Notes: generated by a model not told the origin, from the sequence alone. A DNA stretch of 64,000 bases from Mycolicibacterium llatzerense (GCF_000878195.1 NZ_JXST01000027.1:26852-90851); one strand, 5' to 3'. Positions 1-9,618 are shown, counted from the first letter of the stretch. Program-made: numbers and translations.

Positions 1-835
1 ACATCACCTGGCCGGCGCTGATGTCGTAGACGTTCTTCATCGACCAGGCCAGCGCGACGGCGTGCCCACCGTTGTCGCGCACGACGCCCTTGGGCTTCCC
101 GGTGGTCCCGGAGGTGTAGAGGATGTAGAGCGGGTCGGTGGCAGCGACAGGCACGGGAGCCACCGGCGCAGCGTCCGCCACCAGCTCGTCCCAGTCCAGG
201 TAACCCGGGTAGTCGGCGGCCTCACCGGCGATCTCGCCGCGGTTCTTGACGATCACCGTCGCGGGCGCCGAAGACGACAACGCCAGCGCCTTGGCGACGG
301 CGGGCAGGTACTCGACCGTCCGCCCTGGCTCCAGCCCACCCGAGGCCGTCAGCAGGGCCACCGGCTGCGCGTCGTCGATGCGGGCCGCGAGTTCGTTGGC
401 CGCGAACCCGCCGAAAACCACCGAGTGGACGGCGCCGATGCGGGCGCAGGCCAGCATCGCGATGACCGCTTCGGGAATCATCGGCATGTACACCACGACG
501 CGGTCGCCCTTGGTGACGCCTTGTGCGGCAAGCGCTCCGGCGAAGCGCGCCACGCGGTCGAGCAGCTCGGCGTACGTGAAGGACTGCTGCACGCCAACCA
601 TCGCCGAGTCGTAGATCAGCGCGGTGCGGTCCCCGTTGCCGGCCTCGACGTGCCGGTCGAGGGCGTTGTAGCAGGTGTTGAGCTGCCCGTCGGGGAACCA
701 GCGGTAGTGCGGCGCCGCGGAATCGTCGAGCGCGCGGGTCGGCGGAACGGTCCAGTCGATGGCCTCGGCGGCCGCCAGCCAGAAGTCGTCGGGCCGCTGC
801 GCAGCGGCCTCGAACGCCTCGCGATAGGCGCTCAC
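1..835 (-). CDS. prpE: Propionyl-CoA synthetase-like acyl-CoA ligase (5' part; 3' end outside window)
   Basis: This AMP-forming acyl-CoA synthetase is predicted to activate propionate (or a similar short acid) to propionyl-CoA in the cytosol. The visible 278 N-terminal residues start VSAYREAF and carry the ACAS_N region, then a VVYMPMIPEA block and the P-loop-like AMP motif YTSGTTGKPKGVVRDNGG near residue 245. Continuation into RDNGGH is typical of PrpE and separates it from acetyl-CoA synthetase. The start is GTG at 835, and its first bases overlap the stop codon of the upstream aminotransferase-family gene (GTGA overlap), so the two are probably translationally coupled. The last codons and the catalytic lysine lie beyond base 1. 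Placement at the end of a permease/phospho-lyase operon suggests it captures propionate made by that pathway. Propionate preference is inferred from sequence resemblance; acetate or other acids remain possible. Confidence 0.85.
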   Translation of the reverse strand, partial: MSAYREAFEAAAQRPDDFWLAAAEAIDWTVPPTRALDDSAAPHYRWFPDGQLNTCYNALDRHVEAGNGDRTALIYDSAMVGVQQSFTYAELLDRVARFAGALAAQGVTKGDRVVVYMPMIPEAVIAMLACARIGAVHSVVFGGFAANELAARIDDAQPVALLTASGGLEPGRTVEYLPAVAKALALSSSAPATVIVKNRGEIAGEAADYPGYLDWDELVADAAPVAPVPVAATDPLYILYTSGTTGKPKGVVRDNGGHAVALAWSMKNVYDISAGQVM

Positions 836-2157
836 GAGACCTCCTTGGCCACGGCGGAAAACACCGTCATGAACCAGTCCAGGTCCGACATCGAGAACAC
901 AAGAGGTGGGCGCACTTTGAGGATGTTGCCATGTCCGCCGCACACAGAGATCAGAACCCGGTTTTCCCGCATCAAGTCGACGATGCGCTGCGCCTGGGCC
1001 CGGTCGTGTTCCTTGCTGTCGGGGTCGGTGACGATCTCGACGCCGGTGTACAGCCCGGTCCCGCGCACGTCACCCACGAACGGGTGGTCCTTGGCCAGCG
1101 CGCGCAGTTCGGCGCGAAGTTGATCGCCGACCTCGACGGCGTGGGCGGCGAGCCCGTCACCCTGGATGATGTCGAGGACGGCCTGCGCCGCGGCCATCGA
1201 CACCGGGTTTCCGCCAAAGGTGTTGAAATACGGGGTCTCCCGCGCGAAGGCATCGAGAATCTCCGGGCGGGCGGCCATCGCGGCGACCGGAATGCCGTTG
1301 CCCATCGGCTTGCCCATGGTCACCAGGTCGGGCACGACGCCATGCCGCTGGAAACCCCACATCGCCTCGCCGGTCCGGGAGAAACCGGGCTGAACTTCGT
1401 CGGCGATGAACACGCCACCAGCGCGGTGGACCACCTCGACTGCGGGCCCCAGCACCGTCGGGTCGACGTAGATGCCGTCGGAGGAGAAGATCGAATCCAG
1501 CAGCAGCGCACTGAACTTGTGGCCGTGCCGTTCGAGGTCGGCGATCGCGCCGCTGACCTGGTCGGCGAACCAGCGGCCCAGTTCCGCCGGATCGATGCGG
1601 TAGGAGTCCGGGGCCGGCACGGTGCGGACATTGGTGCCCAGCGGCAGCCCGACGCCCAGCGAGGGCGACATCGCCGAGATCAGCGCGCTGTTGCCGTGGT
1701 ACGCCTCTTCGGTGACGATGACCCCGGTCCCGCCGGTGTACTGCTCGGCCACCCGGACGGCGAGGTCGTTCGCCTCAGACCCGGTGCAGGTGAACATGAT
1801 CGACGAGATTTCCGCGGGGAACGTGGCGAGCAACTGCTCGGAATAGTCGAGGATGCCGCCGTGCAGATAGCGGGTGTGGGTATTCAGTTCCGACATCTGG
1901 CGGGTCACCGCCTCGATCACCCGCGGGTTGCAGTGCCCCACGCTGGCCACGTTGTTGTAGGCGTCGAGGTACTTGTTGCCCTCGGCGTCGAACAGATGGG
2001 CGCCGGCACCCTTCACCAGATGCACCGGCCGGCTGTAGAAGAGCCGGTACGACGGGCCCAGCGCCCTGCGCCGCTTCTCCACCATGGCATCGGTGGCGGG
2101 GTCCAGCGCTTCCCCGCCGGTGTAGCTGTTGGAGTCCATGATTGTGGAGAAAGCCAT
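832..2157 (-). CDS. Class III aminotransferase-family PLP enzyme, candidate amino-alcohol-phosphate phospho-lyase
   Basis: This is a fold-type I PLP enzyme of 441 residues, the normal length for class III aminotransferases. The PLP-contacting aspartate is in ADEVQ (about residue 253) and the Schiff-base lysine in VTMGKPMGNG (about residue 283); GSEAND near 127-131 forms the phosphate-binding region. Some members of this class (ethanolamine-phosphate and phosphohydroxylysine lyases) eliminate phosphate and ammonia from phosphorylated amino alcohols rather than transaminating. The divergent neighbour is an APH-type small-molecule kinase and the downstream gene a propionyl-CoA synthetase, which favours the lyase role. 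I chose ATG 2157 (MAFSTIMD); the frame stays open far upstream but that part is antisense to the permease. The stop overlaps the prpE-like start. An ordinary omega-aminotransferase is the main alternative. Confidence 0.8.
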   Translation of the reverse strand: MAFSTIMDSNSYTGGEALDPATDAMVEKRRRALGPSYRLFYSRPVHLVKGAGAHLFDAEGNKYLDAYNNVASVGHCNPRVIEAVTRQMSELNTHTRYLHGGILDYSEQLLATFPAEISSIMFTCTGSEANDLAVRVAEQYTGGTGVIVTEEAYHGNSALISAMSPSLGVGLPLGTNVRTVPAPDSYRIDPAELGRWFADQVSGAIADLERHGHKFSALLLDSIFSSDGIYVDPTVLGPAVEVVHRAGGVFIADEVQPGFSRTGEAMWGFQRHGVVPDLVTMGKPMGNGIPVAAMAARPEILDAFARETPYFNTFGGNPVSMAAAQAVLDIIQGDGLAAHAVEVGDQLRAELRALAKDHPFVGDVRGTGLYTGVEIVTDPDSKEHDRAQAQRIVDLMRENRVLISVCGGHGNILKVRPPLVFSMSDLDWFMTVFSAVAKEVS

Positions 2158-2207
2158 GTTCGTTGTCCTTGCGATAGAAGCGATCGGCGCTGGATGCGGG
2201 TGTGGCG

Positions 2208-3785
2208 TCAGCGCTCGTCGTCGAGTACGACGCGGCCCAGCCGGTCGTAGCGCTGCGGGGATCGGGCCCGCAGTACGAGGGCGATGACGATTCCGACGGT
2301 GGCGGTGGTGCCGACCACGTACGGGATCGAGGTGAAGACGATGTCTTCGGATGCCGTGCCGGCGGCGAAGGACGCGTTCTTGATCAGTAGGTAGATCACA
2401 TAGAGCATCCCGACACCGCCCAGTCCGGGCGCCACCAAGGTGCGGAACCAGTGCGCAGTCTCCGGATGTTGTTTGCGCACATGGAAGTACGAGACCACCG
2501 AGAACGCCGCCAGCGCCTGCACGATCAGGATGGCTGCGGTGCCCAGGAGGGCGCCGAGGCCGTACAGCCCGCTGTAGGGGTCGCGACCCGAGACGGCGAA
2601 CCACACGACGATGAGCAGCGCCAGGCCACTCTGCACGAAGCTGGCGACGTGCGGCGAGCCGTGGATGTGGTGCGTGCGCCCAACGGTTTTCGCGGTCCCG
2701 GGGATGATGTCTTCGCGACCGATCGCGTAGATGTAACGCGCCGCGCAGTTGTGGAAGGCCATGCCGCACGCGTAGGAGCCGGTGGCCAGCAGGATCTGGA
2801 ACATGGTCACCGCCCACCCGCCGAGGTGGTCGCGCACCGGACCGAAGAAGATCTCGCCGGCCGTGTTCGTATCCTGCGCCAGCGCAATGGCTTTGGCGGG
2901 TCCGGTGCCGACGATCGCCAGCCACGACACCACGACGTAGAAGGCACCGATGCCCAACACCGACGACATGATGGCGATGGGGATGATCTTCTTCGGGTTC
3001 TTGGATTCCTCGCCGTACATCGCGCTGGATTCGAAACCGACCCAGGACCAGAAGGCGAAGAACAGGCCCACGCCGGCCGACCCCACCACGGCCATGGTGC
3101 CCACGCCGTTGACGTTCGGGACGACGGCATTCAGGCCCTTCAGCCCGTTGATCGGATTGAGCGACCCCAACGACCAACCTTCAGGGCCGCCACCGCTGAC
3201 GACGACGGACCCGGCCATCAGGGTCAGCATGACGATCTCGGTAACCAGCAGTCCGCCAAGCACTTTCGCGGCCAGGTTGACGTCGAAGTAGGTCAGGACA
3301 GCATTGGCGACGATCATCGCCACCGCGAACATCAGCCACGGCAGCTTGACGCCGAAGAGCGAGGTGAACAGGTCCCGGGAGAAGAACGCGAAGATGCCGA
3401 CGAGAGCCGGTTCGAACACGACGTAGGCCAGCATGGTCAGGAAACCCGCGGATAGGCCGACGACCCGGCCGAGACCGTGGGAGATGTAGCCGTAGAAGGC
3501 GCCGGTCGCGGTGATGTGCTTTGACATCGCCGCGTAGCCGACGGAGAACAGCCCCAGCACGATCGTCGCGATCAGGTACCCCGCGGGGGCCGCCGCGCCG
3601 TTGCCGAATCCGATGGCGATGGGCACGTTGCCGACCATCGCGGTGATGGGGGCGGCGGTGGCCACCGCCATGAAAAGCACGCCGACCAGGCCGACGGCGT
3701 CGCGTTTGAGTCGCTGCACTCCGGGGGCGCCATCCGGCGCCGCGGTGACTGGGGCAGTTCGTGGGTAATCGTCGATCTCACTCAT
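2208..3785 (-). CDS. APC-superfamily amino acid/polyamine permease
   Basis: This integral membrane transporter of about 525 residues has roughly twelve hydrophobic segments. The N-terminal VATAAPITAMVGNVP block is characteristic of the APC superfamily (first helix with the unwound glycine/small-residue region). ESSAMYGEESKNPKKIIP is the conserved loop after helix 6. It probably imports a small amine, amino acid or amino alcohol across the plasma membrane. ATG 3785 (MSEIDDYP) was preferred; a TTG nine bases upstream (3794) is possible. It is the first gene of the leftward unit; 50 bases separate it from the PLP enzyme, so co-transcription is likely. The substrate cannot be read from sequence; the neighbouring kinase, lyase and CoA ligase suggest an amino alcohol such as 1-aminopropan-2-ol or ethanolamine. 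Confidence 0.88.
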   Translation of the reverse strand: MSEIDDYPRTAPVTAAPDGAPGVQRLKRDAVGLVGVLFMAVATAAPITAMVGNVPIAIGFGNGAAAPAGYLIATIVLGLFSVGYAAMSKHITATGAFYGYISHGLGRVVGLSAGFLTMLAYVVFEPALVGIFAFFSRDLFTSLFGVKLPWLMFAVAMIVANAVLTYFDVNLAAKVLGGLLVTEIVMLTLMAGSVVVSGGGPEGWSLGSLNPINGLKGLNAVVPNVNGVGTMAVVGSAGVGLFFAFWSWVGFESSAMYGEESKNPKKIIPIAIMSSVLGIGAFYVVVSWLAIVGTGPAKAIALAQDTNTAGEIFFGPVRDHLGGWAVTMFQILLATGSYACGMAFHNCAARYIYAIGREDIIPGTAKTVGRTHHIHGSPHVASFVQSGLALLIVVWFAVSGRDPYSGLYGLGALLGTAAILIVQALAAFSVVSYFHVRKQHPETAHWFRTLVAPGLGGVGMLYVIYLLIKNASFAAGTASEDIVFTSIPYVVGTTATVGIVIALVLRARSPQRYDRLGRVVLDDER

Positions 3786-4064
3786 GGGTGCCAACCGATC
3801 CGGATCTGGTTTTGGTTTATTTGGTCTGCTCTATCGAGCGGCAGTTCAGCTATCCAGTGGACCAATGGACCCCCAGGCCATCGGCACAGCGCTATTGGTA
3901 CCAGACCGGTTTAGCGTGGTCAATACCCCAATTTTGCCGCGTTTCCGGCGCGTAAATCTGTCGTTACCAATTTTTGGATTTGGTTCACTTTCGGCTCGGA
4001 GTGCGGTACAACTGACCAGACCAAAAAGTGACCGTGCCCACACCGCCAGTTCAGGAGAGCCACA
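3786..4064. promoter_or_regulatory. Divergent control region with repeated CAGACC elements
   Basis: These 279 bases lie between the permease (leftward) and the kinase (rightward) and are visibly less GC-rich than the flanking genes. The heptamer CCAGACC occurs at 3901-3907 and 4016-4022, and its complement core GGTCTG at 3823-3828. TTTGGTCTG (3820-3828) and CAGACCAAA (4017-4025) form a widely spaced inverted pair, and TGGTACCA is palindromic next to the middle copy. GntR/HutC-type regulators often bind TGGTCT/AGACCA-like half-sites, and such a regulator is encoded two genes downstream. The kinase has a clear Shine-Dalgarno at 4053-4058 (AGGAGA). Operator function is inferred. Confidence 0.4.
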
Positions 4065-5081
4065 ATGAGCGACATGGCCGCCGCCGACTACGAACGCTTC
4101 GCGCATGCCGCGCTCCCGCACTACGGGCTCGACGCGGCGACGGTCACGCTGCTCAGCTACTCGGAGAACGGCACCTTCCTCGTGGAATCAGGGAACGAGC
4201 GGCAGGTCCTGCGCGTGCACCGGCCCGGGTACCACTCGCTGGCCGCCATCGAATCCGAACTCGACTGGATGGAGAGCCTGCGCACCGACTCGTCCATCAC
4301 GACGCCGCGGGTGATCGCGGCACCCGACGGCCGCCGCGTGGTGGAGGCGCGGATCGGCGACGAGAGCTGTCTGGTCGATCTGTTCACGTTCGTGGAGGGC
4401 ACCATCGCCGAGGATGACGCCTCCGACATCAGCTTCAGCGAGTTGGGCGCCATCACCGCGACACTGCACGAGCACGTCCAGCGCTGGCAGCTACCGGAGA
4501 CCTTCACGCGGTTCCGCTGGGATCTCGACACCATGCTCGGCGCCGCCGGCCGGTGGGGCAACTGGCGTGACGCGCCGGCCCTGACGGCCGAGGACGCCAC
4601 CGTCATCGAAGCGGCCGAACGCAAGGTCATCGATCGGCTCACCGAGTACGGCATGGGGCCCGAACGCTTCGGGTTGGTCCACGCCGACCTGCGGATGTCG
4701 AACCTGATGGTGCACGGCGGCAAGATCACCGTCATCGACTTCGATGACTGCGGCTGGTCGTGGTACCTCGCTGACCTCGGTGCCGTGGTGTCATTCGTCG
4801 AGGACTCCCCCGGCGCCGCGCGCATCGTCGACGAGTGGCTCTCGGGGTACCGCAGCGTCCGCGACATTCCCGCCGCCGACCTCGTCGAGATCCCCACCTT
4901 CGTCATGTTGCGCCGCCTGATGCTCACGGCCTGGATCGGCTCCCATCCCGAATCCGGCCCGGCACAGACCCTCGGCGGCCGATATGCCTCCGGCACAGCG
5001 CAATTGGCGCAGGCCTACCTCACCGACCCATCCTGGTTCCGGGTCGACGTTCCCGCCGCTGCACCGACTCTCATCCACTGA
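4065..5081 (+). CDS. APH-fold phosphotransferase, candidate amino-alcohol kinase
   Basis: This 338-residue protein has the aminoglycoside phosphotransferase/choline kinase fold. The catalytic loop reads HADLRMSN (residues 206-213, with D208 as base and N213 as metal ligand), followed by IDFDD (224-228), the DFG-equivalent metal-binding motif. VLRVHRP near residue 48-54 occupies the nucleotide-binding lobe. The family includes hydroxylysine, homoserine, choline/ethanolamine and antibiotic kinases. Here it starts the rightward unit facing a permease, a class III PLP enzyme and a PrpE-like ligase, so ATP-dependent phosphorylation of an imported amino alcohol is the most economical role. ATG 4065 follows AGGAGA with proper spacing. 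The SDR gene begins 15 bases after its stop. Antibiotic resistance is a less likely alternative given the catabolic context. Confidence 0.82.
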   Translation: MSDMAAADYERFAHAALPHYGLDAATVTLLSYSENGTFLVESGNERQVLRVHRPGYHSLAAIESELDWMESLRTDSSITTPRVIAAPDGRRVVEARIGDESCLVDLFTFVEGTIAEDDASDISFSELGAITATLHEHVQRWQLPETFTRFRWDLDTMLGAAGRWGNWRDAPALTAEDATVIEAAERKVIDRLTEYGMGPERFGLVHADLRMSNLMVHGGKITVIDFDDCGWSWYLADLGAVVSFVEDSPGAARIVDEWLSGYRSVRDIPAADLVEIPTFVMLRRLMLTAWIGSHPESGPAQTLGGRYASGTAQLAQAYLTDPSWFRVDVPAAAPTLIH

Positions 5082-5096
5082 CGACAAGGACAACCC

Positions 5097-5873
5097 GTGT
5101 TCGATCTCACCAACAAGAACGTCATCGTCACCGGCGGCACCAAGGGCATCGGCTACGGCATCGCCGCCGTCTTCGCCACCGCGGGGGCCAACGTCGCGGT
5201 CGCCGCCCGGTCGCTGCACGACCTCGACACCGCTGTCGCCGGCCTCGACGGCCTGGGGTCCGGCAAGGTCATCGGCGTCTCCGTCGACGTCGCCGATCCC
5301 CGGTCCTGCCAGGCCATGGCCACGGCCGCCGTCGACGCCTTCGGCGGCATCGACGTGCTGTGCGCCAACGCCGGCATCTTCCCCGAGGCCCCTCTTGCGA
5401 CCATGACGCCCGAGGACCTGGCCACCGTGCTCGACGTCAACGTCAAGGGCACCGTCTACAGCGTGCAGGCCTGCCTCGACGCACTGACCAAGAGCGGCGC
5501 CGGACGCGTCGTCATCACCTCGTCGATCACCGGCCCGGTCACCGGGTTCCCCGGCTGGTCGCACTACGGCGCCTCCAAGGCCGCGCAGCTGGGCTTCATG
5601 CGCACCGCCGCAATCGAACTCGCCGCCAAGAGCATCACCGTCAACGCCGTGCTGCCCGGCAACATCCTCACCGAGGGACTGCAGGAAATGGGCGAGGACT
5701 ACCTCGCCGGCATGGCCCGGTCCATCCCGGCCGGCACGCTGGGTACCCCTGAAGACATCGGCCACCTCGCCGCGTTCCTCGCCACCGATGAGGCCCGCTA
5801 CATCACCGGGCAGTCCATCGTCGTCGACGGCGGGCAAATCCTGCCCGAATCCCTGGACGCCCTCGCGGGCTGA
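5097..5873 (+). CDS. Short-chain dehydrogenase/reductase (FabG-like)
   Basis: This classical SDR has 258 residues, standard length, with an NAD(P)-binding TGGTKGIG motif (12-19), the NAG structural motif (91-93), a catalytic serine in ITSSITG (about 142-143) and YGASK giving Tyr157 and Lys161. The C-terminal TGQSIVVDGG is typical of FabG-like enzymes. It starts at GTG 5097 with AAGGA at 5086-5090, 15 bases after the kinase gene, so it should be in the same transcript. In the proposed amino-alcohol pathway it could interconvert amino alcohol and amino ketone (for example an alternative stereoisomer) or act on a related hydroxy compound. The substrate is not determinable from sequence. Confidence 0.85.
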   Translation: MFDLTNKNVIVTGGTKGIGYGIAAVFATAGANVAVAARSLHDLDTAVAGLDGLGSGKVIGVSVDVADPRSCQAMATAAVDAFGGIDVLCANAGIFPEAPLATMTPEDLATVLDVNVKGTVYSVQACLDALTKSGAGRVVITSSITGPVTGFPGWSHYGASKAAQLGFMRTAAIELAAKSITVNAVLPGNILTEGLQEMGEDYLAGMARSIPAGTLGTPEDIGHLAAFLATDEARYITGQSIVVDGGQILPESLDALAG

Positions 5874-5884
5874 CAGTCGGTCGG

Positions 5885-5890
5885 TACGGT
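5885..5890 (+). promoter_or_regulatory. Candidate -10 element for leaderless GntR mRNA
   Basis: TACGGT fits the mycobacterial -10 pattern TANNNT and lies exactly seven bases before the ATG at 5898, the spacing expected if transcription starts at the A of the start codon. No Shine-Dalgarno precedes this ATG. The inference would give the regulator its own promoter inside the kinase-SDR unit. Confidence 0.35.
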
Positions 5891-5897
5891 GAACCAC

Positions 5898-6683
5898 ATG
5901 GACGAGTCCGAGGGTGGCCCGGTCGCCGAGGATGTGCGGCGCCGCATCGTCAGCATGCTCGATGCCGGTGCCCTGCGTCCCGGTGACCGCCTCGGCTCCG
6001 AACGTGAGATGGCCGAGCGGTTCGCCGTGTCCCGTGCGACGCTGCGCAGTGCCCTGGTTCCCCTGAGCCGTGCCGGAATCCTGGAACGACGGGGCGGCCG
6101 CGCGGGCGGCACCTTCATCAAGACCGTGCTCGTCGAACGCAACGTCGCCGAACTGTCCGGCCTGCCGAACCGGCTCAAACAAGGCGGACATTCCACCACC
6201 CGCAGCCGGGTGCTCGCCACGGCGTTGCGCGGTGCCACCGCCACCGAGGCGCAGCGCCTGGGCGTCAAGCCCGACACCGAGCTCGTCGTCGTGCAGCGGC
6301 TGCGGTACGCCGACGGTTTCCCGCTGTCGGTCGACTGCGCGCACCTGCTCGCCGAGCGGGTGCCCGATCTGCTGGAGCAGCCCCTCGGTGGCTCGATATA
6401 CGACATTCTGGCGGTCCGTTACAACCTGGCCCCGGCGTCGTCGGTCGAGAGCATCGAGGTCGTCAGCGCCAATCCGCGTGAGGCCGCGTGGCTCGAAATC
6501 CCCACGCGCACTCCCCTGTTGGCGATGACGCGCGTCACCAGCGACGCCGACGGTCAGCCGTTCGAGTACTCCGAGGACCTGTTCCGGGCGGACCGCGTCC
6601 GGCTGGTCGCCAAGACGACGATGACGGCCGAGCGCGAAACCCTCGGCACCGACGGCCGCGTCGAGCTCACCGTCACGGCGTAG
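5898..6683 (+). CDS. GntR-family regulator with UTRA ligand domain (HutC/FarR subfamily)
   Basis: This 261-residue transcription factor has an N-terminal winged helix (LGSEREMAERFAVSRATLRS, with the recognition helix in VSRATLRSAL) and a C-terminal UTRA-type effector domain beginning near GATATEAQRLGV. UTRA domains bind small metabolites, which usually release the repressor from DNA. It sits just behind the kinase and SDR genes, so it is the likely local repressor acting on the divergent region at 3786-4064. ATG 5898 was chosen because a TANNNT box sits seven bases upstream; an in-frame GTG at 5889 is possible and would add three residues. Its end overlaps by eleven bases the convergent MmpL gene. 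Confidence 0.86.
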   Translation: MDESEGGPVAEDVRRRIVSMLDAGALRPGDRLGSEREMAERFAVSRATLRSALVPLSRAGILERRGGRAGGTFIKTVLVERNVAELSGLPNRLKQGGHSTTRSRVLATALRGATATEAQRLGVKPDTELVVVQRLRYADGFPLSVDCAHLLAERVPDLLEQPLGGSIYDILAVRYNLAPASSVESIEVVSANPREAAWLEIPTRTPLLAMTRVTSDADGQPFEYSEDLFRADRVRLVAKTTMTAERETLGTDGRVELTVTA

Positions 6684-9614
6684 CAGCCGTCCGGCGCGAC
6701 GGCCACCAGTTGTACTTGCCGACCAGCACGGCGAGCGCCGGCACGGTGACGGTGCGCACGATCAGGGTGTCGATCAGCAGGCCGACGCCGATGATGAAGC
6801 CGCCCTGCACCATCGAGCCGATGCTGCTGAACAGCATGGCGAACATGGGTGCGGCGAAAATCATTCCGGCAGAGGTGATCACGCTGCCGGTGCTCCGGAC
6901 GGTGCGGATGACGCCCGAGCGGATGCCGTTCGGGGATTCGTCGCGGATGCGGGAGATCAGCAGCATGTTGTAATCCGCGCCGACGGCCACCAGCACGATG
7001 AACGCCATGCCCGGTGTGCTCGCCGCCATCGGCTGGCCGCCGAAGATCTGCAGCACGATCACCCCGATGCCGAGCGACGACAGGCACGAAAGGATCACGG
7101 TGCCAACGAGGTACAGCGGTGCGACGATGGCGCGCAGCAGCAGTACCAGGATCAGGAAGACCACGATGACGGTCATCAGCACGATGTACCGCAGGTCCTT
7201 GTTGAAGTAGTCCCGCAACTCCGCGTAGTACGGGGTCATGCCCGACATCGCGATCTTCGCGTCGGCGAGCGACGTATTCGCCTGCGAGCCTTGCGCGGCG
7301 GCGAGGATCGCCTTCACCTGATCCATCGCCTTGGTGTCATACGGGTTCAGCGTCGACTCAACCAGGTACCGCGCCGAATGCCCGTCCGGCGACATGAAAA
7401 CCCGTGCCAGGTCTTTGAATTTGTCGTTGCCCAGGATTTCCGGCGAGATGTAAAAGCCTGCCGCGCCCGGCTCGGATGCGTGCAGCTTCATCGCGAGCAG
7501 GAACGCCGAGGCGTGCGACAGCCCCTCGCCCAGTTGCTTGGTCTGGTCGTCGAGGACCCGCAGCCCTTCGGCGATCTTCCGGCTGCCCTCGGCCAGCGCG
7601 TTGGCGCCCTCCTGCAGGGCGGCCATGTTCTGCTTCATCCCAGCCGGGCTACTGCCCGCACCACTTCCACCACTTCCGCCAAGGGAGCGAAGGGCTTTGG
7701 CCGCCGAGTCCAACGAGGGCTGCATCTTGTGCAGACCGTCGGACAGTCGCTGCAGTTGGTCCCGCTGTCCCGCACAATCCGGATCACTGTCGCAGCCGGG
7801 GTTGTCCTTCCGCTGCGCCAGCAGGGCATCGGCCATCGCGACCATGTCCTGGAAGTTCTGGCTGCCCGACCTGGGCGGGATGTTCGGCACGTCTCCGGAA
7901 TTGCGCACGGCATCCATCTCCCGCTGCGCGTCCTGGAATTCCTGCGAGCTCTCGAGCTGGTCCTTGATGCTCGCCATGCTCTTGTTCAGGTTGTCGAGCA
8001 CGCCCATGGTCTTGGTCAGCTGGGTACGCACGGTGGCCAGACTGTCGGCAAGCTTGCCGGCCCCGCCGACCAGAGCCTCACGTTGATCGACGCTGCCATT
8101 GATCTTCGACGTGGCTTCGGCAAGCTTGTTGCCGATCTCGCCGGCCTGGAAACTCAGCGTGGCCTGTTCCAGCGGGGCGCCGGTCGGCCGGGTGACACCG
8201 CGGACGGCGGCGATATCTGGCAGCTGCGCGACGCGCTGCGCCATCTGTTCGAGATCGGCGAGCCCCTTGGTGGTCCGCAGGTCATGCGGCGACTGGACGA
8301 AAAGGTATTGCGGTGCAGTCACACTCGCCGGGAAATGCCGTTCGATCGCGGCCATGCCGATGTTGCTCTCAGCCGAGGCCGGCAGCGCGGTGCGCGCGTC
8401 GTAGCTGGTGTGCAGCCAGGCCACGCCGGCGGCCAGCGCGATCAGCACGACGAGGCTGCCGACCAGGTGCACGACCGGGCGCCGCACGATGTTGATCCCG
8501 GACCGGTGCCAGAAGCGGCTGGTCAGTTCCTTCCTGGGCCGGGCCCAGCCGCGCCGTCCGACGAGCGTCAGGATCGCCGGCAACAGCGTGATCGATGACA
8601 GGAACGCCACCGCGATCGTGACCGCCAGCGCCGGCCCGGTGGTCGAGAACACCTTGAGCGTCGTGAAGCTCATACCAAGGAACGTCACCGCGACGGTGGC
8701 CGCGGACGCCGCGATCACCTTGCCGATGGCGGTCAGCGCCCGTGCGACGGCGTCGTCGGAAGTCAGTCCCTGCCTGAGGTATTCGTGGTAGCGGCTGATC
8801 AGGAAGACGGCGTAGTCCACGCCGGCACCGATCATCATGGCGCTCATGAAGACGACGGTCTGCTGCGAGATGGGCAGGCCCCACGTCGCGAGGGCCGCAA
8901 CGCCCTGCGTCGCGGCGGCCTGTGACAGCGTGATGGTCGCCAGCGGCACCAGGATGGTGACGATATTGCGGTACACCACAAAGAGAATCAGCAGCACCAT
9001 GGCGATCGTGGCGGTCTCGATGACCCGCAGGTCGCGCAACCCGAGTTGTTCGCGTTCTGCGACGGTGGCGGTCAGGCCCGTCATGTGGACCGTCAGGGTG
9101 GATCCCGCGACGGTGTGGTCGACGATGCCGACGACCCGCTTGTACGCCTCACTGGATTCCGGTGAGCCGAGCTCGCCCCGGATGCCGACGGGGATGAACC
9201 ACGCCTTGTTGTCCTTGCTGGCCAACACCTCTCGCATGGGCGGCTGGGAGATGAAGTCCTGCACCATCACGACGTCGTGCGTATCGCGATGCAGACTGTC
9301 GACCAGGGTGCGGTAGACGTCTTCGTCGGCTTTGGTCAGCCCGCTCTCGTCGGTGAGCACCACCAGGGCGATGTTCTGAATCCCGGGTTCGTGGAACGCG
9401 GTCGTCATGTCCCGGGTCGCCGCCATCACCGCGGAGTTGGCCGGCAGCAATTCCTGGTTGCGGTCGCTCGCCAGCTTCATCAGCGGCGGCACGGCCACCG
9501 ACAGCGCCACGACGAGCAGCAGCCAGGCGCCGATCACCGCCCACGGCCGGCGCAGCACCAGCCGCGCCAGCAGCTCGAAAGCCCCGGTGAACACACCCAT
9601 GCCCGACCGAACCT

Positions 9615-9618
<4 letters not shown>
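6673..9618 (-). CDS. MmpL-family RND transporter, candidate exporter of the NRPS product
   Basis: This MMPL/RND proton-driven transporter has 981 residues, normal for MmpL proteins. There are two repeats, each with one helix, a large periplasmic domain and five helices. The proton-relay Asp-Tyr pairs are present in helix 4 (GAGVDYAVFL, D268-Y269) and helix 10 (GADYNMLLISR, about D882-Y883). The second periplasmic loop holds a helical, Gly/Ser-broken coiled segment around residues 500-680, as in lipid-exporting MmpLs. The GTG start at 9618 overlaps the NRPS stop codon (GTGA) and is preceded by GGTGAGG, so translation is probably coupled to the synthetase. Family members export glycopeptidolipids, siderophores and other lipids. 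Export of the octapeptide or its acylated form is inferred from coupling alone. No MmpS partner gene is seen. Confidence 0.9.

Noticed and set aside
832..3177. An N-terminal extension of the class III PLP enzyme
   Set aside because: The first 340 codons lie over the permease gene on the same strand in another frame and show no homology; ATG 2157 gives the normal family length.
4791..6344. A 517-codon minus-strand frame over the kinase-SDR-GntR genes
   Set aside because: It runs across three well-supported plus-strand genes and reads as low-complexity Gly/Asp/Val-rich protein with no recognisable domain.
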